Source: Candidatus Rokuibacteriota bacterium
Lineage (GTDB): Bacteria > Methylomirabilota > Methylomirabilia > Rokubacteriales > CSP1-6
Length of the DNA stretch: 64,000 nt
Assembly: GCA_016184365.1 (NCBI GenBank)
Contig: JACPCW010000084.1
Coordinates: forward strand, 1-64,000
Direction: 5' to 3'
The notes below the pieces were generated by a model that was not told the origin of the DNA, ran no database searches, and saw only the letters and a program-made list of their open reading frames with translations. Made by a program: the position numbers and the translations under genes. How positions within the stretch are numbered: position 1 is the first letter of the stretch; every line of letters starts with the position of its first letter. Positions 55,786 to 64,000 of this stretch are shown piece after piece.

Positions 55786-56727
55786 TCACGTGCGCGCCAC
55801 GGCTTTCTTGCCCTTGCGGAGCCGTCCCTCGATCCATTCGCTCCACTCGACCACCAGCGCGCCGGCGATGTAGATCGTCGAGTAGGTGCCCGTGATCACG
55901 CCGACGAAGAGCGCAAACGCGAAGTCTTCCAGCACCTTGCCGCCGAAGAAGAGCAGAATCGCCGTCGCGAAGAACGTGGTCAGCGCGGTCAGCACCGTGC
56001 GGGACAGCGTCTGGTTCACGGCGGTATTCATCTGCTGCGCGAAGCTCTGGCCGCGCGTCGCGCCGGCCTTCGCGCGGTTCTCGCGCAGCCGGTCGTACGC
56101 CACGATCGTGTCGTTCACCGAGTAGCCGATGATCGTCAGCAGCGCGGCGAGCACGGGCAGCGAGAATTCGCGGTTCGTCAGCGACAGCATGCCGACCGAC
56201 ACGAGGACGTCGTGGAACACGGCGATGATCGCGGCCACGCCGCCCTTCAGATCGAACCGCACGGCGATGTAGATGAGCATGCCGATGAGTCCGGTCACGA
56301 CGGCGTAGAGCGCCTGGAGCTGCAGCTCCCGGCCGACCTGCGGACCGACGAACTCGACGCGGCGGACTTCGAACTTGCCGAGCGACGCTTCACCGCCGAG
56401 CGCGCTCTGGACGCGCCTGGTGATCTCCTCGGAGCTCACGCCGGTCAACGGCATCCGGATGATGAACTCCTTCGGGTCGCCGAATTCCTGGATCACGCTG
56501 TCGCCGAGCCCGATGCGCGCGAGGCTCGTGCGGATCGTGCCGACCGTCGGGCGCTCCGCGAACCGCACCTGGATCAGCGTGCCGCCGGCGAAGTCGATGT
56601 CGTACTTGAGACCGCCCTTGGCGATCAGCGAGGCGACGCCGAGCACGATGACGATCGCCGAAACGACATACGCCCACCGCCGGCGGCCGATGAAGTCCCA
56701 GTTCGGATTGCGGAACAGCTGGATCAT
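55786..56727 (-). CDS. secF: Protein translocase subunit SecF
   Basis: This 313-aa protein is read from the ATG overlapping the secD stop. It has six transmembrane segments: the first near residues 20-38, followed by GGLKYDIDFAGGTLIQVRFA, and the last five in the C-terminal half. SecF landmarks are FEVRRVEFVGPQVGRELQLQ, FHDVLVSVGMLSL, LTIIGYSVNDTIVAYDRLRE and NQTLSRTVLTALTTFFAT. With SecD and YajC it uses the proton gradient to complete protein export through SecYEG. Confidence 0.95.
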   Translation of the reverse strand: MIQLFRNPNWDFIGRRRWAYVVSAIVIVLGVASLIAKGGLKYDIDFAGGTLIQVRFAERPTVGTIRTSLARIGLGDSVIQEFGDPKEFIIRMPLTGVSSEEITRRVQSALGGEASLGKFEVRRVEFVGPQVGRELQLQALYAVVTGLIGMLIYIAVRFDLKGGVAAIIAVFHDVLVSVGMLSLTNREFSLPVLAALLTIIGYSVNDTIVAYDRLRENRAKAGATRGQSFAQQMNTAVNQTLSRTVLTALTTFFATAILLFFGGKVLEDFAFALFVGVITGTYSTIYIAGALVVEWSEWIEGRLRKGKKAVART

Positions 56728-58283
56728 ATGGAGATCGTCGCCAGCTTCCGCCGCCCCATGTACACGAGGTCGAACAGGAGGCGCGTGAAGAACACGGCCG
56801 TGAACAGGCTCGCCGCCAGGCCGACGAAGAGCGAGACGGCGAAGCCCTTCACCGGACCGGTGCCGAAGTTGTAGAGGATCGCCGCCGTCACGAGGACGGT
56901 CACGTGCGTGTCGATGATGGTTCGGAACGCCCGGGCGAACCCGGCGTCGATCGCGCCGCGCGGCGTCTTGCCGACCCGCATCTCTTCGCGTATGCGCTCG
57001 AAGATCAGGATGTTCGTGTCGACGGCCATGCCGATCGTGAGCGCGATGCCGGCGATGCCGGGCAGCGTGAGCGTTGCGCCGAACGCGGCCATGCATGCCA
57101 GCAGCATCAATAGATTCAACACGAGCCCGACGTCGGCGATGAGGCCCGACAGGCGGTAGTACACGAGCATGAACACGAAGACGAGCACGCTGGCCGCCGC
57201 GATCGCGATGAGCCCCTGCCGGACGGAGTCCGCGCCGAGCGACGGTCCGACCGTGCGCTCTTCGAGGATCGTCACCGGCGCCGGCAGCGCGCCGGCGCGC
57301 AGGACGATGGCGAGGTCACGCGCTTCGTCGACCGTGAATTGCCCGGTGATCACCGCGCGGCCGCCGGGAATGCGCTCGTTGATGCGCGGCGCGGAGTAGA
57401 GGGTGCCGTCGAGGATGATCGCGAGCTGCTTGCCGACGTTCTGCTCCGTGACGTCGCCGAAGATCCGCGTGCCCTTGGCGTCGAACTCGATCGAAACCTG
57501 CCAGTTGCCGGGCGAGTTCGGGTCCGCCTGCACCTCGGCCCGGTTCAGCTCGGCGCCGGTCAGCAGCGCCCGCTTCTGCACGACGTGCGGAATCTTCCGC
57601 TCGGCCTTCGTCTCCGGGTCGACGCGGCGCTGGAAGGTCAGCTCCGACGTCTCCGGCAGGCGGCCGGCCTGCGCGTCCTCGACGGACGTGCGCTCGTCGA
57701 GCATCTTGAACTCGAGGTGCGCGGTCTTGCCGATGAGGGCCTTCGCGCGATCGGGGTCCTGCACGCCGGGCAGCTGGATCAGGATGCGGTCGTCGCCCTG
57801 CCGCGTGATCGTCGGCTCGGCGACACCGAACTGGTCGACACGGTTGCGGATGGTCTCGACGCCCTGGCGCACGGCGAGATCGCGCAGCCGGTTCACCTCG
57901 CGCTCGCTCATCACCATGCGGAACCGGCCGGCAGCCTGGTCTTCCTGCTTGCGTTCGTACGCGCCGTATTCGGACCCGGACGTCACGGTGACCGCGTCGT
58001 TCCAGCTCTGCGGCGACGCGAGCTCGACCACGAAGGCGTCGTTTCCCTCGCGCGCGACGCGGCGGACGCCGATGCCCTTCTTCTCGAGCGCGCTCTTCAC
58101 GTCTTCGCCGGCGCGCTCGACCTCGCGCGACGTCGCCTTGTCCACCTCGACACCGAGCACGAGGTGAATGCCGCCCTGCAGATCGAGACCGAGGTTGATC
58201 GTCTGCGCCGGCGGGTAGAGGTAGAAGATCGACAGCGCGGCGACGACGACGACCAGCCCGATACGGACCCAGAGCCTACGCAT
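56724..58283 (-). CDS. secD: Protein translocase subunit SecD
   Basis: This 519-aa protein begins MRRLWVRIGLVVVVAALSIF, then NLGLDLQGGIHLVLGVEVDK, the SecD signature. The large periplasmic P1 region contains VETIRNRVDQFGVAEPTITR and ILIQLPGVQDPDRAKALIGK. The C-terminal five helices carry TLPGIAGIALTIGMAVDTNI and ILIFERIREEMRVGKTPRGA. It works with SecF and YajC. The gene overlaps both neighbours (8 and 4 bases). Confidence 0.95.
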   Translation of the reverse strand: MRRLWVRIGLVVVVAALSIFYLYPPAQTINLGLDLQGGIHLVLGVEVDKATSREVERAGEDVKSALEKKGIGVRRVAREGNDAFVVELASPQSWNDAVTVTSGSEYGAYERKQEDQAAGRFRMVMSEREVNRLRDLAVRQGVETIRNRVDQFGVAEPTITRQGDDRILIQLPGVQDPDRAKALIGKTAHLEFKMLDERTSVEDAQAGRLPETSELTFQRRVDPETKAERKIPHVVQKRALLTGAELNRAEVQADPNSPGNWQVSIEFDAKGTRIFGDVTEQNVGKQLAIILDGTLYSAPRINERIPGGRAVITGQFTVDEARDLAIVLRAGALPAPVTILEERTVGPSLGADSVRQGLIAIAAASVLVFVFMLVYYRLSGLIADVGLVLNLLMLLACMAAFGATLTLPGIAGIALTIGMAVDTNILIFERIREEMRVGKTPRGAIDAGFARAFRTIIDTHVTVLVTAAILYNFGTGPVKGFAVSLFVGLAASLFTAVFFTRLLFDLVYMGRRKLATISI

Positions 58284-58623
58284 CGCCGCCGGACGTCTTC
58301 TCCACGATGCGGCCGATCGCGCTGCGGTCGAATTCGAGCTTCACGCCGTCGGTGACGCGCAGCGTGACCGTCTGCTCGCTCAGGTTCATCACGGTGCCGT
58401 GCAGGCCGCCCGTCGTGACGATGCGGTCGCCCTTCTTCACGGCCGTCAGCATCGACTCGCGCTCGCGCCGCTGCTTCTGCTGGGGCCGGATGAGCAGGAA
58501 GTAGAAGATCGCGAAGATCGCGCCGAAGAACGCGATCTGGGTCATGATGGCGCCGGTACCGCCGCCGCTGCTGCCGCCCGGCGACTGGGCAAACGCAAGC
58601 TCTGCTGCGTGCGCGACGTTCAT
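58276..58623 (-). CDS. yajC: Preprotein translocase subunit YajC
   Basis: This 115-aa protein has an N-terminal Gly/Ser-rich stretch, one transmembrane helix (IAFFGAIFAIFYFLLI), then the YajC motif RPQQKQRRERESMLTAVKKG and DRIVTTGGLHGTVMNLSEQT. It is a small accessory of SecDF. Its ATG overlaps the tgt stop (ATGA). The long N-terminal arm before the helix (about 27 residues) is longer than usual and looks like part of a signal-like segment. Confidence 0.94.
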   Translation of the reverse strand: MNVAHAAELAFAQSPGGSSGGGTGAIMTQIAFFGAIFAIFYFLLIRPQQKQRRERESMLTAVKKGDRIVTTGGLHGTVMNLSEQTVTLRVTDGVKLEFDRSAIGRIVEKTSGGDA

Positions 58624-59795
58624 TTCAGCTCGGGCCCCCCTGTGGGAGATCGGTCTTGCTTCGGAGGTCGTTCGGACCCGGAGTGTACCTTATAGCGCTC
58701 GAAAAACCGAGCCTTCCATGCCCCGAACGTCCGCGTCGTGACCGCCTCGCGCATCGTCTCCATGAGCCGCAGGAAGAAGCGGACGTTGTGCAGCGTCAGG
58801 AGCCGGTAGACGAGGAGCTCGTCGGCCAGATAGAGATGCCGGAGATACGCGCGGGAGAACCGCGCGCACGTGTAGCAGTCGCAGCCGTCCTCGATCGGGC
58901 CGGGGTCGCGCACGAAGCGCGCGTGCTTGATCGCGAGCGGGCCGTCCGCGGTGAAGCACTGGCCGTTGCGGGCGTTCCGCGTCGGCAGGACGCAATCGAA
59001 CATGTCGACACCGCGCGTGACGCACTCCACCAGATCGTCCGGCTTGCCGACTCCCATGACGTAGCGCGGCCGCTCGCGAGGCAGCTCGGACGCGCTCAGC
59101 GCGATGAGGTCGTACATGATCGGTTTCGGCTCGCCGACGGCCATGCCGCCGATCGCGTAGCCGTCGAACCCGAGGGCGACGGTCTCGGCCACGGCGCGCT
59201 CGCGCAGGTCCGTGAAGCTGCCGCCCTGCACGATGCCGAAGAGCGCGCGACCGGCGCCGAGACCGTCGTGCGCGTCACGTGACCGCTGCGCCCACCGCAT
59301 CGTGAGCGCGAGCGACGCGGCCGTCTCCTCGCGCGTGGCCGGGTACGCGAGGCATTCGTCGAGCACGTGGATGATGTCGGCGCCGAGCGCGTGCTGGATC
59401 TCGATGGAGCGCTCCGGCGTGAGCAGGTGCTCGGCGCCGTCGATCGGCGAGCGGAATCGCGCGCCCTCCTCGTCGATCTTCCGGAGCTTCGCGAGGCTGA
59501 ACACCTGGAACCCGCCGGAGTCCGTGAGGATCGCGCGGTCCCACCCCATGAACCGGTGGAGACCGCCGAGGTCGCGCACGAGCTCGTGCCCCGGCCGGAG
59601 CATCAGGTGATACGTGTTGCCGAGCACGATCTGGGCGCCGGCCGCGACGAGATCGTCCGGCGACAGGCTCTTCACCGTGCCGCGGGTGCCGACGGGCATG
59701 AAGACGGGCGTCTCGACGGTGCCGTGCGCGGTCGTGACGCGGCCGCGCCGCGCGGAACCGTCCGTCGCGAGCAGCTCGAACGCGAAGGTGGTCAC
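58620..59795 (-). CDS. tgt: tRNA-guanosine(34) transglycosylase
   Basis: This 391-aa enzyme is read from GTG 59795 overlapping the queA stop (GTGA). Landmarks are TPVFMPVGTRGTVKSLSPDD, GNTYHLMLRPG, the nucleophile region LTDSGGFQVFSLAKLRKIDE, GIVQGGSFTDLRERAVAET, VGKPDDLVECVTRGVDMFDC and the zinc site CDCYTCARFSRAYLRHLYLA. It exchanges guanine for preQ1 at position 34 of queuosine tRNAs. QueA, encoded just upstream, performs the next step. Confidence 0.96.
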   Translation of the reverse strand: MTTFAFELLATDGSARRGRVTTAHGTVETPVFMPVGTRGTVKSLSPDDLVAAGAQIVLGNTYHLMLRPGHELVRDLGGLHRFMGWDRAILTDSGGFQVFSLAKLRKIDEEGARFRSPIDGAEHLLTPERSIEIQHALGADIIHVLDECLAYPATREETAASLALTMRWAQRSRDAHDGLGAGRALFGIVQGGSFTDLRERAVAETVALGFDGYAIGGMAVGEPKPIMYDLIALSASELPRERPRYVMGVGKPDDLVECVTRGVDMFDCVLPTRNARNGQCFTADGPLAIKHARFVRDPGPIEDGCDCYTCARFSRAYLRHLYLADELLVYRLLTLHNVRFFLRLMETMREAVTTRTFGAWKARFFERYKVHSGSERPPKQDRSPTGGPELK

Positions 59796-60868
59796 AGGAT
59801 CAGCGTCGCGTCGCCGTAGGAGTAGAAGCGATACCCGGCGTCCACCGCGTGCCGGTACGCGCCGAGCACGAGATCGCGGCCGGCAAACGCGGCGACCAGC
59901 ACGAGCAGCGACGAGCGCGGCAGATGGAAGTTCGTGAGCAGGGCGTCGACGATGCGGAAGCGATGGCCGGGATAGATGTAGAGCCCGACGCGCCCGTCCA
60001 GCGGCGCGATCGTGCCGTCCTCGCGCACCGCGCCTTCGAGCGACCGCGTGCTCGTCGTGCCGACGGCCACCACCCGTCGGCCCGCCGCGCGCGCCGCAGT
60101 CACCGCCGCGGCGGTCTCGGCGGGAATCGTCACGCGCTCCGACGGCAGCTCGTGCGCCTCGACGCGGGTGGCCTTGATCGGCCGGAACGTCGCCGGTCCG
60201 ACGTGCAGCGTCAGCGACGCGATCCCGATGCCGCGCGACCGCAGCGCATCGAGCACCTCGTCGCTGAAGTGCAGGCCCGCCGTCGGCGCCGCGACCGAGC
60301 CCGCGAGCCGGCCGTAGACGGTCTGGTAGCGCTCGCGGTCTTCCGCGAGCGGGGCGACGTGACGCGCGATGTACGGCGGCAGCGGCGGCAGCCCGTGGCG
60401 CTGCATGAGGTCGTCGATGTCGCCGTCGGCGCGCTCGATCACACGCGTGCCGTCCGGCTCGACGCCGACGACCTTCAAGCGCGGCCCGGGCGGGTCGCCG
60501 ACGAGGAGCTCGTGGCCGGGGCGGCACCGGCGGCCGGGCCGCACCAGTGCGCGCCAGCGATGGTCCGTCTCGCGCTCCACGAACAGCAGCTCCACGTCGC
60601 GCCCCGACGCCGCATCGCGGGCGAACACACGTGCCGGAAGTACGCGCGAATCGTTCACGACGAGCAGATCGTCAGGCCGCAGCAGCGCGGGCAGGTCGCG
60701 GAACCGGTGGTCGCGCAGCGCGCCGGTGGCGCGGTCGATGACGAGCAGGCGCGAGGCATCGCGCGACGGCGGCGGCGCCTGGGCGATGCGATCCGCCGGC
60801 AGGTCGTAGTCGAACTCCGCGATCTTCACCTCGCTGAAGTGTACTCGTCCGGAATCCTTCGCCTTCAT
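59792..60868 (-). CDS. queA: S-adenosylmethionine:tRNA ribosyltransferase-isomerase
   Basis: This 358-aa enzyme starts MKAKDSGRVHFSEVKIAEFD; an internal later start near VKIAEFDYDLPADRIAQAP is also possible. Landmarks are LLVVNDSRVLPARVFA, RYQTVYGRLAGSVAAPTAGL, HFSDEVLDALRSRGIGIASL, TLHVGPATFRPIK and RIVDALLTNFHLPRSSLLVL. It turns preQ1-tRNA into epoxyqueuosine-tRNA using S-adenosylmethionine. It begins the queA-tgt-yajC-secD-secF run in which every junction overlaps. Confidence 0.95.
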   Translation of the reverse strand: MKAKDSGRVHFSEVKIAEFDYDLPADRIAQAPPPSRDASRLLVIDRATGALRDHRFRDLPALLRPDDLLVVNDSRVLPARVFARDAASGRDVELLFVERETDHRWRALVRPGRRCRPGHELLVGDPPGPRLKVVGVEPDGTRVIERADGDIDDLMQRHGLPPLPPYIARHVAPLAEDRERYQTVYGRLAGSVAAPTAGLHFSDEVLDALRSRGIGIASLTLHVGPATFRPIKATRVEAHELPSERVTIPAETAAAVTAARAAGRRVVAVGTTSTRSLEGAVREDGTIAPLDGRVGLYIYPGHRFRIVDALLTNFHLPRSSLLVLVAAFAGRDLVLGAYRHAVDAGYRFYSYGDATLIL

Positions 60869-60936
60869 GGACGCGTCGATAGGACGGAGATCCGCGCACC
60901 GCGGGCCGGTCGTACCAGTACACGGAGGACAGGGGC

Positions 60937-61314
60937 ATGGTCAGGCTTGGTTTCGCACTGGTCGGAGCGCTCACCGTCGCCGTCCTGACACTGGACGCGC
61001 TCAGCGTCGACGCCCAGTCGTGGACGACGCCGGCGGACGGCTTCCGCGTGGAGTGGGAGCCGATGACGTCGCAGCGCGGGCCGGCGGTGCGCGGGTACGT
61101 CTACAACGACGGCGGGCACGTGGCCGGCAACATCCGCTTGATCGTCGAGAGCCTCGACGGCGCCGGGCAGCTCGCGGCCACGACGATCGGATACCTCTCC
61201 GGGACGGCGCCCGCGTTCGGTCGGCTCTACTTCGAGGTCCCGGTCAAGGCGCCGGCGACGAGCTACCGCGTGCGCGTCGGCTCGTGGGAGGCGGTGGAAC
61301 GCGGAGGCGCGTGA
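60937..61314 (+). CDS. Secreted hypothetical protein
   Basis: This 125-aa protein begins with a signal peptide (MVRLGFALVGALTVAVLTLD, cleavage near VDAQS) after GGAGGACAGGGGC. The mature part (about 100 residues) is beta-rich: RGPAVRGYVYNDGGHVAGNI, RLIVESLDGAGQLAATTIGY and FEVPVKAPATSYRVRVGSWE. This is the FxLYD-like, single Ig-type fold often used in secreted proteins. It is the only plus-strand gene inside the long minus-strand run and separates the queA operon from csaA/spoIID. Confidence 0.7.
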   Translation: MVRLGFALVGALTVAVLTLDALSVDAQSWTTPADGFRVEWEPMTSQRGPAVRGYVYNDGGHVAGNIRLIVESLDGAGQLAATTIGYLSGTAPAFGRLYFEVPVKAPATSYRVRVGSWEAVERGGA

Positions 61315-61353
61315 ACGCAGCTCGCGCTATCGCAGCCGGATGAGCACGCGCGG

Positions 61354-61686
61354 TCAACCAACGCGGCAACCGGGCGCTACGTCCGCATCGGGTCGCAGCA
61401 GGATCACCTCGTTGGTCTCGTTGTAGGCGCCGAGCACGAGGACTTCGGACACGAACGGCCCGATCTGCTTCGGCGGAAAGTTGACGACGGCGACGATGCG
61501 CCGGCCGACGAGATCTTCCGGCCGGTAGCGCTCGGTGATCTGCGCGCTGGAGCGCTTCGTGCCGAGCGGCCCGAAGTCGATCCAGAGCTTCAGCGCGGGA
61601 CGGCGGGCCTCGAGAAACGGCTGCGCGTCGGTGATGACGCCGACACGCATGTCGACCTTCTCGAAGTCCGGCCAGGCGATCGTCAA
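61354..61686 (-). CDS. CsaA-like tRNA-binding domain protein
   Basis: This 110-aa protein starts at TTG 61686, overlapping the spoIID stop (TTGA). It begins LTIAWPDFEKVDMRVGVITD and continues AQPFLEARRPALKLWIDFGP, then QITERYRPEDLVGRRIVAVV and VLGAYNETNEVILLRPDADV. This is the EMAP/CsaA OB-fold that binds tRNA and, in Bacillus, serves as an export-related chaperone. The length matches CsaA. The rare TTG start and overlap suggest low-level coupled translation. Confidence 0.88.
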   Translation of the reverse strand: MTIAWPDFEKVDMRVGVITDAQPFLEARRPALKLWIDFGPLGTKRSSAQITERYRPEDLVGRRIVAVVNFPPKQIGPFVSEVLVLGAYNETNEVILLRPDADVAPGCRVG

Positions 61687-62828
61687 CGCGCGTCGAGAGC
61701 GCCGAGCGTCGTGCCGGGATAGTAGTGCGCGAGGATCTGCCGCGCCTGATAGCCCTGCTCGGCCATGCCTTTCGCGCCCCACTGGCAGAGCCCGACGCCG
61801 TGCCCGTAGCCGCGCCCGGCGAACCGCGCCCACTCCCCGTCCATGGCCACCGCGAAGAGCGTGCTCTTGAAGGTGTCGTATCCGAGGATGCGGCGGAAGT
61901 CGTTGCCGCGGACGCGCGCGCTGCCGCGCGTGCCGTGCACGGTGATCCACGCGGCACGGAGCGACGGCGTCCGCTCGCTGATCTCGATCGCCGTGACGCT
62001 GCCGACCTCCACGTCGTTGCGCCGGAGCGATTCCGACAGATCCGCCAGACGCACGTCGAGGTTCCAGTAGAAGTGCGGGCCGTTCGCGGAGAACTCACAG
62101 CGCACGGGCTTCAGTCCGGGCATGTTCCGCGCGGCGAAGACGGTGCGCGGGTCCTCCGTCCAGCCGCCGCTCTCGGTGTGGTAGAAGGCCGGGAACAGGT
62201 CGCCCTCCCACCGCAGCACGAGGCCGCTCGTCTCGCGCACGGCTTCCCACGCCGGCGACGACGCCGCCACGTGCCCGGCGTACTGCTGATGCGCCGTCGA
62301 CGCGAGGATGTGGAACGGCTTCGCGGCGTTGAGCATGCGCTGATACGCCGCATAGGTGCGCGCGACGATCGCCTGCGCACGCAGCGCCTCCGGCGGCCAG
62401 CGGTCGCCGACCTCGGCGCGCAGGACGCCGACGAGATAATCCTCGAGCGGCACCTCGTTCACGACCGAGAAGCCCTGTCCGTTCCGCACGAGCTCGACGC
62501 CGCCCGCGTACTCGCGCCCGTTGAGGCGAATCGGCCGGTCGCTGCGGAGGCGGAAGCCGTGGCCGCGCCGGCCGTCGACGTCGATCCCGAACCCGTTCGC
62601 CGACGCGCGAACGACGTTGGCGCGCCACCGGTCGCAGCGGGCGCAGCCGGCGGTCTCGGCGATCTCGATGTCCGCGCCGCGGAATTCGACGTGACGTGCG
62701 TCCGCCATGACGGCGACGCGAATCATCCCGGACGCGACGGCCGGTACCGGGGTCAGGAGCGCGAGCGCGAGGACGACGAGCGCGAGATGAGCCAGAGCAC
62801 GAGCGTGCCGATGTCGGCCATGGCTCAC
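61683..62828 (-). CDS. SpoIID/LytB domain protein
   Basis: This 381-aa protein is read from GTG 62828 overlapping the ruvB stop. A signal peptide or anchor (ARALAHLALVVLALALLTPV) is followed by a beta-rich N-domain. SpoIID landmarks come next: FSVVNEVPLEDYLVGVLRAE, RWPPEALRAQAIVARTYAAY, AFYHTESGGWTEDPRTVF and the C-terminal GRGYGHGVGLCQWGAKGMAE. Such proteins cut naked glycan strands in the cell wall. SpoIID homologues between ruvB and queA are common outside spore-formers, so this is no sign of sporulation. Confidence 0.92.
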   Translation of the reverse strand: MSHGRHRHARALAHLALVVLALALLTPVPAVASGMIRVAVMADARHVEFRGADIEIAETAGCARCDRWRANVVRASANGFGIDVDGRRGHGFRLRSDRPIRLNGREYAGGVELVRNGQGFSVVNEVPLEDYLVGVLRAEVGDRWPPEALRAQAIVARTYAAYQRMLNAAKPFHILASTAHQQYAGHVAASSPAWEAVRETSGLVLRWEGDLFPAFYHTESGGWTEDPRTVFAARNMPGLKPVRCEFSANGPHFYWNLDVRLADLSESLRRNDVEVGSVTAIEISERTPSLRAAWITVHGTRGSARVRGNDFRRILGYDTFKSTLFAVAMDGEWARFAGRGYGHGVGLCQWGAKGMAEQGYQARQILAHYYPGTTLGALDAR

Positions 62829-63886
62829 TCGAAGAGCGCTCCCTGCCCGGCCGTCGTGGCACCGGCCGGCGGCTTCTTGTTCAGATGCGTGTAGGCGTCG
62901 ACCGTCGCGCGGCGCCCGCGCGGCGCCCGCACGATGAAGCCGATCTTCAGCAGGTACGGCTCCACCATTTCCGACAGCGTCTCGGCGTCGTCGTTGATCG
63001 TCGCGGCCACCGCGTCGAGGCCGACGGGCCCGCCGCCGTAGAGCTCGATGATCGCCTCGAGAAACCGGCGGTCGAGGCGATCCAGCCCGCGCCGGTCCAC
63101 GCCCTCGTTGTCGAGCGCGGTGTGCGCGATCGCGCCGGTGACGATGCCGTCGCCGTGCACCTCGGCGTAGTCGCGCACGCGCCGCAGCAACCGGTTCACG
63201 ATGCGCGGCGTGCCGCGCGCGCGCCGGGCGATCTCGGCGGCGCCGCCCGCGTCGAGCTTCGTCGACAGGATCGCGGCCGAGCGCGTCACGATGCGGGTCA
63301 GCTCGGTCTCGGAATAGAAGTCGAGATGGTGGAAGATGCCGAATCGCTCGCGGAGCGGCGCCGAGAGCATGCCGGGCCGCGTCGTCGCGGCGACCATCGT
63401 GAACGGCCGCAGCTGATACTTGAGCGTCCGCGCATGCATGCCCTTTTCGATGACGAAGTTGACGGAGAAGTCCTCCATCGCGGGATAGAGCAGCTCCTCG
63501 ACGGCGCGCGGCAGCCGGTGGACCTCGTCGATGAAGAGCACGTCGTTGTCGCCGAGGTTCGTGAGAATCCCCATGAGATCGCCGCCGCGCTCGATGGCGG
63601 GGCCCGCGGTGGTCACGAGGTTCGTGCCCATCTCGTTGGCGATGATCCCGGCGAGCGTCGTCTTGCCGAGGCCGGGCGGACCGTAGAGCAGGACGTGGTC
63701 GACGCACTCCGCGCGCCGGCGCGCCGCCTCGACGGACACGCGGAGGCTCGAGACCGCGGCTTCCTGTCCGACGTACTCCTCGAACGACCGCGGACGGAGC
63801 TGGCGCTCGAAGGTGACCTCTTCGGGCGCAGCGGCGCGCGACAGCACCGCGGCGTCCACGCGCGCTTCGGCCTGGTCGTCGCCCAT
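62825..63886 (-). CDS. ruvB: Holliday junction branch migration ATPase RuvB
   Basis: This 353-aa protein starts at the ATG at 63886, which shares one base with the ruvA stop. Landmarks are FERQLRPRSFEEYVGQEAAV, Walker A LLYGPPGLGKTTLAGIIANE, Walker B DNDVLFIDEVHRLPRAVEEL, sensor AATTRPGMLSAPLRERFGI and RRARGTPRIVNRLLRRVRDY. The C-terminal winged helix ends GRRATVDAYTHLNK. It drives migration of Holliday junctions together with RuvA and RuvC. Confidence 0.97.
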   Translation of the reverse strand: MGDDQAEARVDAAVLSRAAAPEEVTFERQLRPRSFEEYVGQEAAVSSLRVSVEAARRRAECVDHVLLYGPPGLGKTTLAGIIANEMGTNLVTTAGPAIERGGDLMGILTNLGDNDVLFIDEVHRLPRAVEELLYPAMEDFSVNFVIEKGMHARTLKYQLRPFTMVAATTRPGMLSAPLRERFGIFHHLDFYSETELTRIVTRSAAILSTKLDAGGAAEIARRARGTPRIVNRLLRRVRDYAEVHGDGIVTGAIAHTALDNEGVDRRGLDRLDRRFLEAIIELYGGGPVGLDAVAATINDDAETLSEMVEPYLLKIGFIVRAPRGRRATVDAYTHLNKKPPAGATTAGQGALFE

Positions 63887-64000
63887 CACGTCTTGGCTCC
63901 GCGATAGATCTCGTCGAAGAGCTCTTCGACCGTGCTGATGCCGGGCCGGCGCTTGAAGGCATCCGTGACGAGCTGCGACGCCTCGCTCGGGCGGTGACCG
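63886..64000 (-). CDS. ruvA: Holliday junction protein RuvA, C-terminal end only
   Basis: The last 37 codons before the stop are inside the window: GHRPSEASQLVTDAFKRRPG followed by ISTVEELFDEIYRGAKT. The pattern LGhxPxEAxxxV and the closing helix fit RuvA domain III, which binds RuvB. Direct coupling to ruvB (TGATG) supports the call. The rest of the gene lies beyond the window. Confidence 0.75.
   Translation of the reverse strand, partial: GHRPSEASQLVTDAFKRRPGISTVEELFDEIYRGAKT

Noticed and set aside
60867-61343. Alternative 158-codon frame over the secreted protein gene
   Set aside because: Arg/Gly-rich shadow. The 60937 frame has a signal peptide and Shine-Dalgarno sequence.
61683-62828. 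SpoIID as evidence of sporulation
   Set aside because: SpoIID/LytB proteins next to ruvB and queA are common in non-sporulating phyla, and no other sporulation gene is present.
1-64000. CRISPR arrays, tRNA and rRNA genes, prophage structural genes
   Set aside because: No regularly spaced repeats, no cloverleaf-like segments and no capsid, tail or terminase-like proteins were seen on reading both strands. A tRNA scan would be needed to be certain about single tRNAs.

Overview
The window is about 68-70% GC by eye, densely coded, and full of GTG starts and 4-bp start/stop overlaps. Housekeeping genes sit beside catabolic gene families: luciferase-like (LLM) flavin oxidoreductases, a molybdenum hydroxylase, hydantoinases, UbiD, acyl-CoA dehydrogenase and oligopeptide ABC transport. 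This mixture suggests an uncultivated high-GC soil or groundwater bacterium such as Candidatus Rokubacteria (Methylomirabilota). That placement is inference from gene content only. No rRNA, tRNA or CRISPR array was seen.

Layout. 1-3.3 kb: a molybdenum hydroxylase large subunit translationally coupled to a flavin monooxygenase. 3.7-5.8 kb: a BrnT toxin overlapping an Apea-like HEPN protein, then a two-gene nucleotidyltransferase cassette. 5.8-10.8 kb: a short Rieske oxygenase and a MoxR/DUF58/DUF4129 operon. 10.9-20.6 kb: a second LLM oxidoreductase, an operon of hydantoinase A/B with a peptide-type ABC transporter (binding protein and two permeases, no ATPase), and an acyl-CoA dehydrogenase. 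20.7-25 kb: an accessory patch of degraded and intact toxin-antitoxin genes, ending in a complete IS1634-type element with 38-bp inverted repeats and a 6-bp target duplication. 25.1-26.7 kb: a chimeric, frameshifted junction between a CoxS-type iron-sulfur subunit and the C-terminal half of an indolepyruvate oxidoreductase. 27.1-30.4 kb: an AbfD/HpaB-family enzyme, a coiled-coil protein and UbiD.

30.5-35.8 kb holds the most striking accessory module: three overlapping genes encoding an LCAT-type lipase, a soluble CHAT (caspase-like) protease, and a membrane-anchored CHAT protease with a cysteine-rich tail. 35.9-42.8 kb carries an AMP-ligase, an alpha/beta hydrolase, a cobalamin adenosyltransferase, an MFS transporter, an enolase-superfamily enzyme and CoxG. 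42.9-50.9 kb is a housekeeping block (Clp1-like kinase, aspartate aminotransferase, coaD, rsmD, recG, rpmB) interrupted by two lipoprotein genes. Next come two tandem 12-codon genes that both encode MAKKKAAKKKKK, an orphan AbiEi-type regulator with a visible promoter and operator, and an AbrB/PIN toxin-antitoxin pair. 53-64 kb is a long minus-strand housekeeping run: ruvA-ruvB-spoIID-csaA-like, then queA-tgt-yajC-secD-secF, then relA and a small zincin.

Most promising for novelty: the lipase-CHAT-CHAT operon, the duplicated lysine-rich mini-genes, the BrnT-HEPN pair whose HEPN partner starts with an antitoxin-like leader, and a 70-bp repeat present twice at 69/70 identity.
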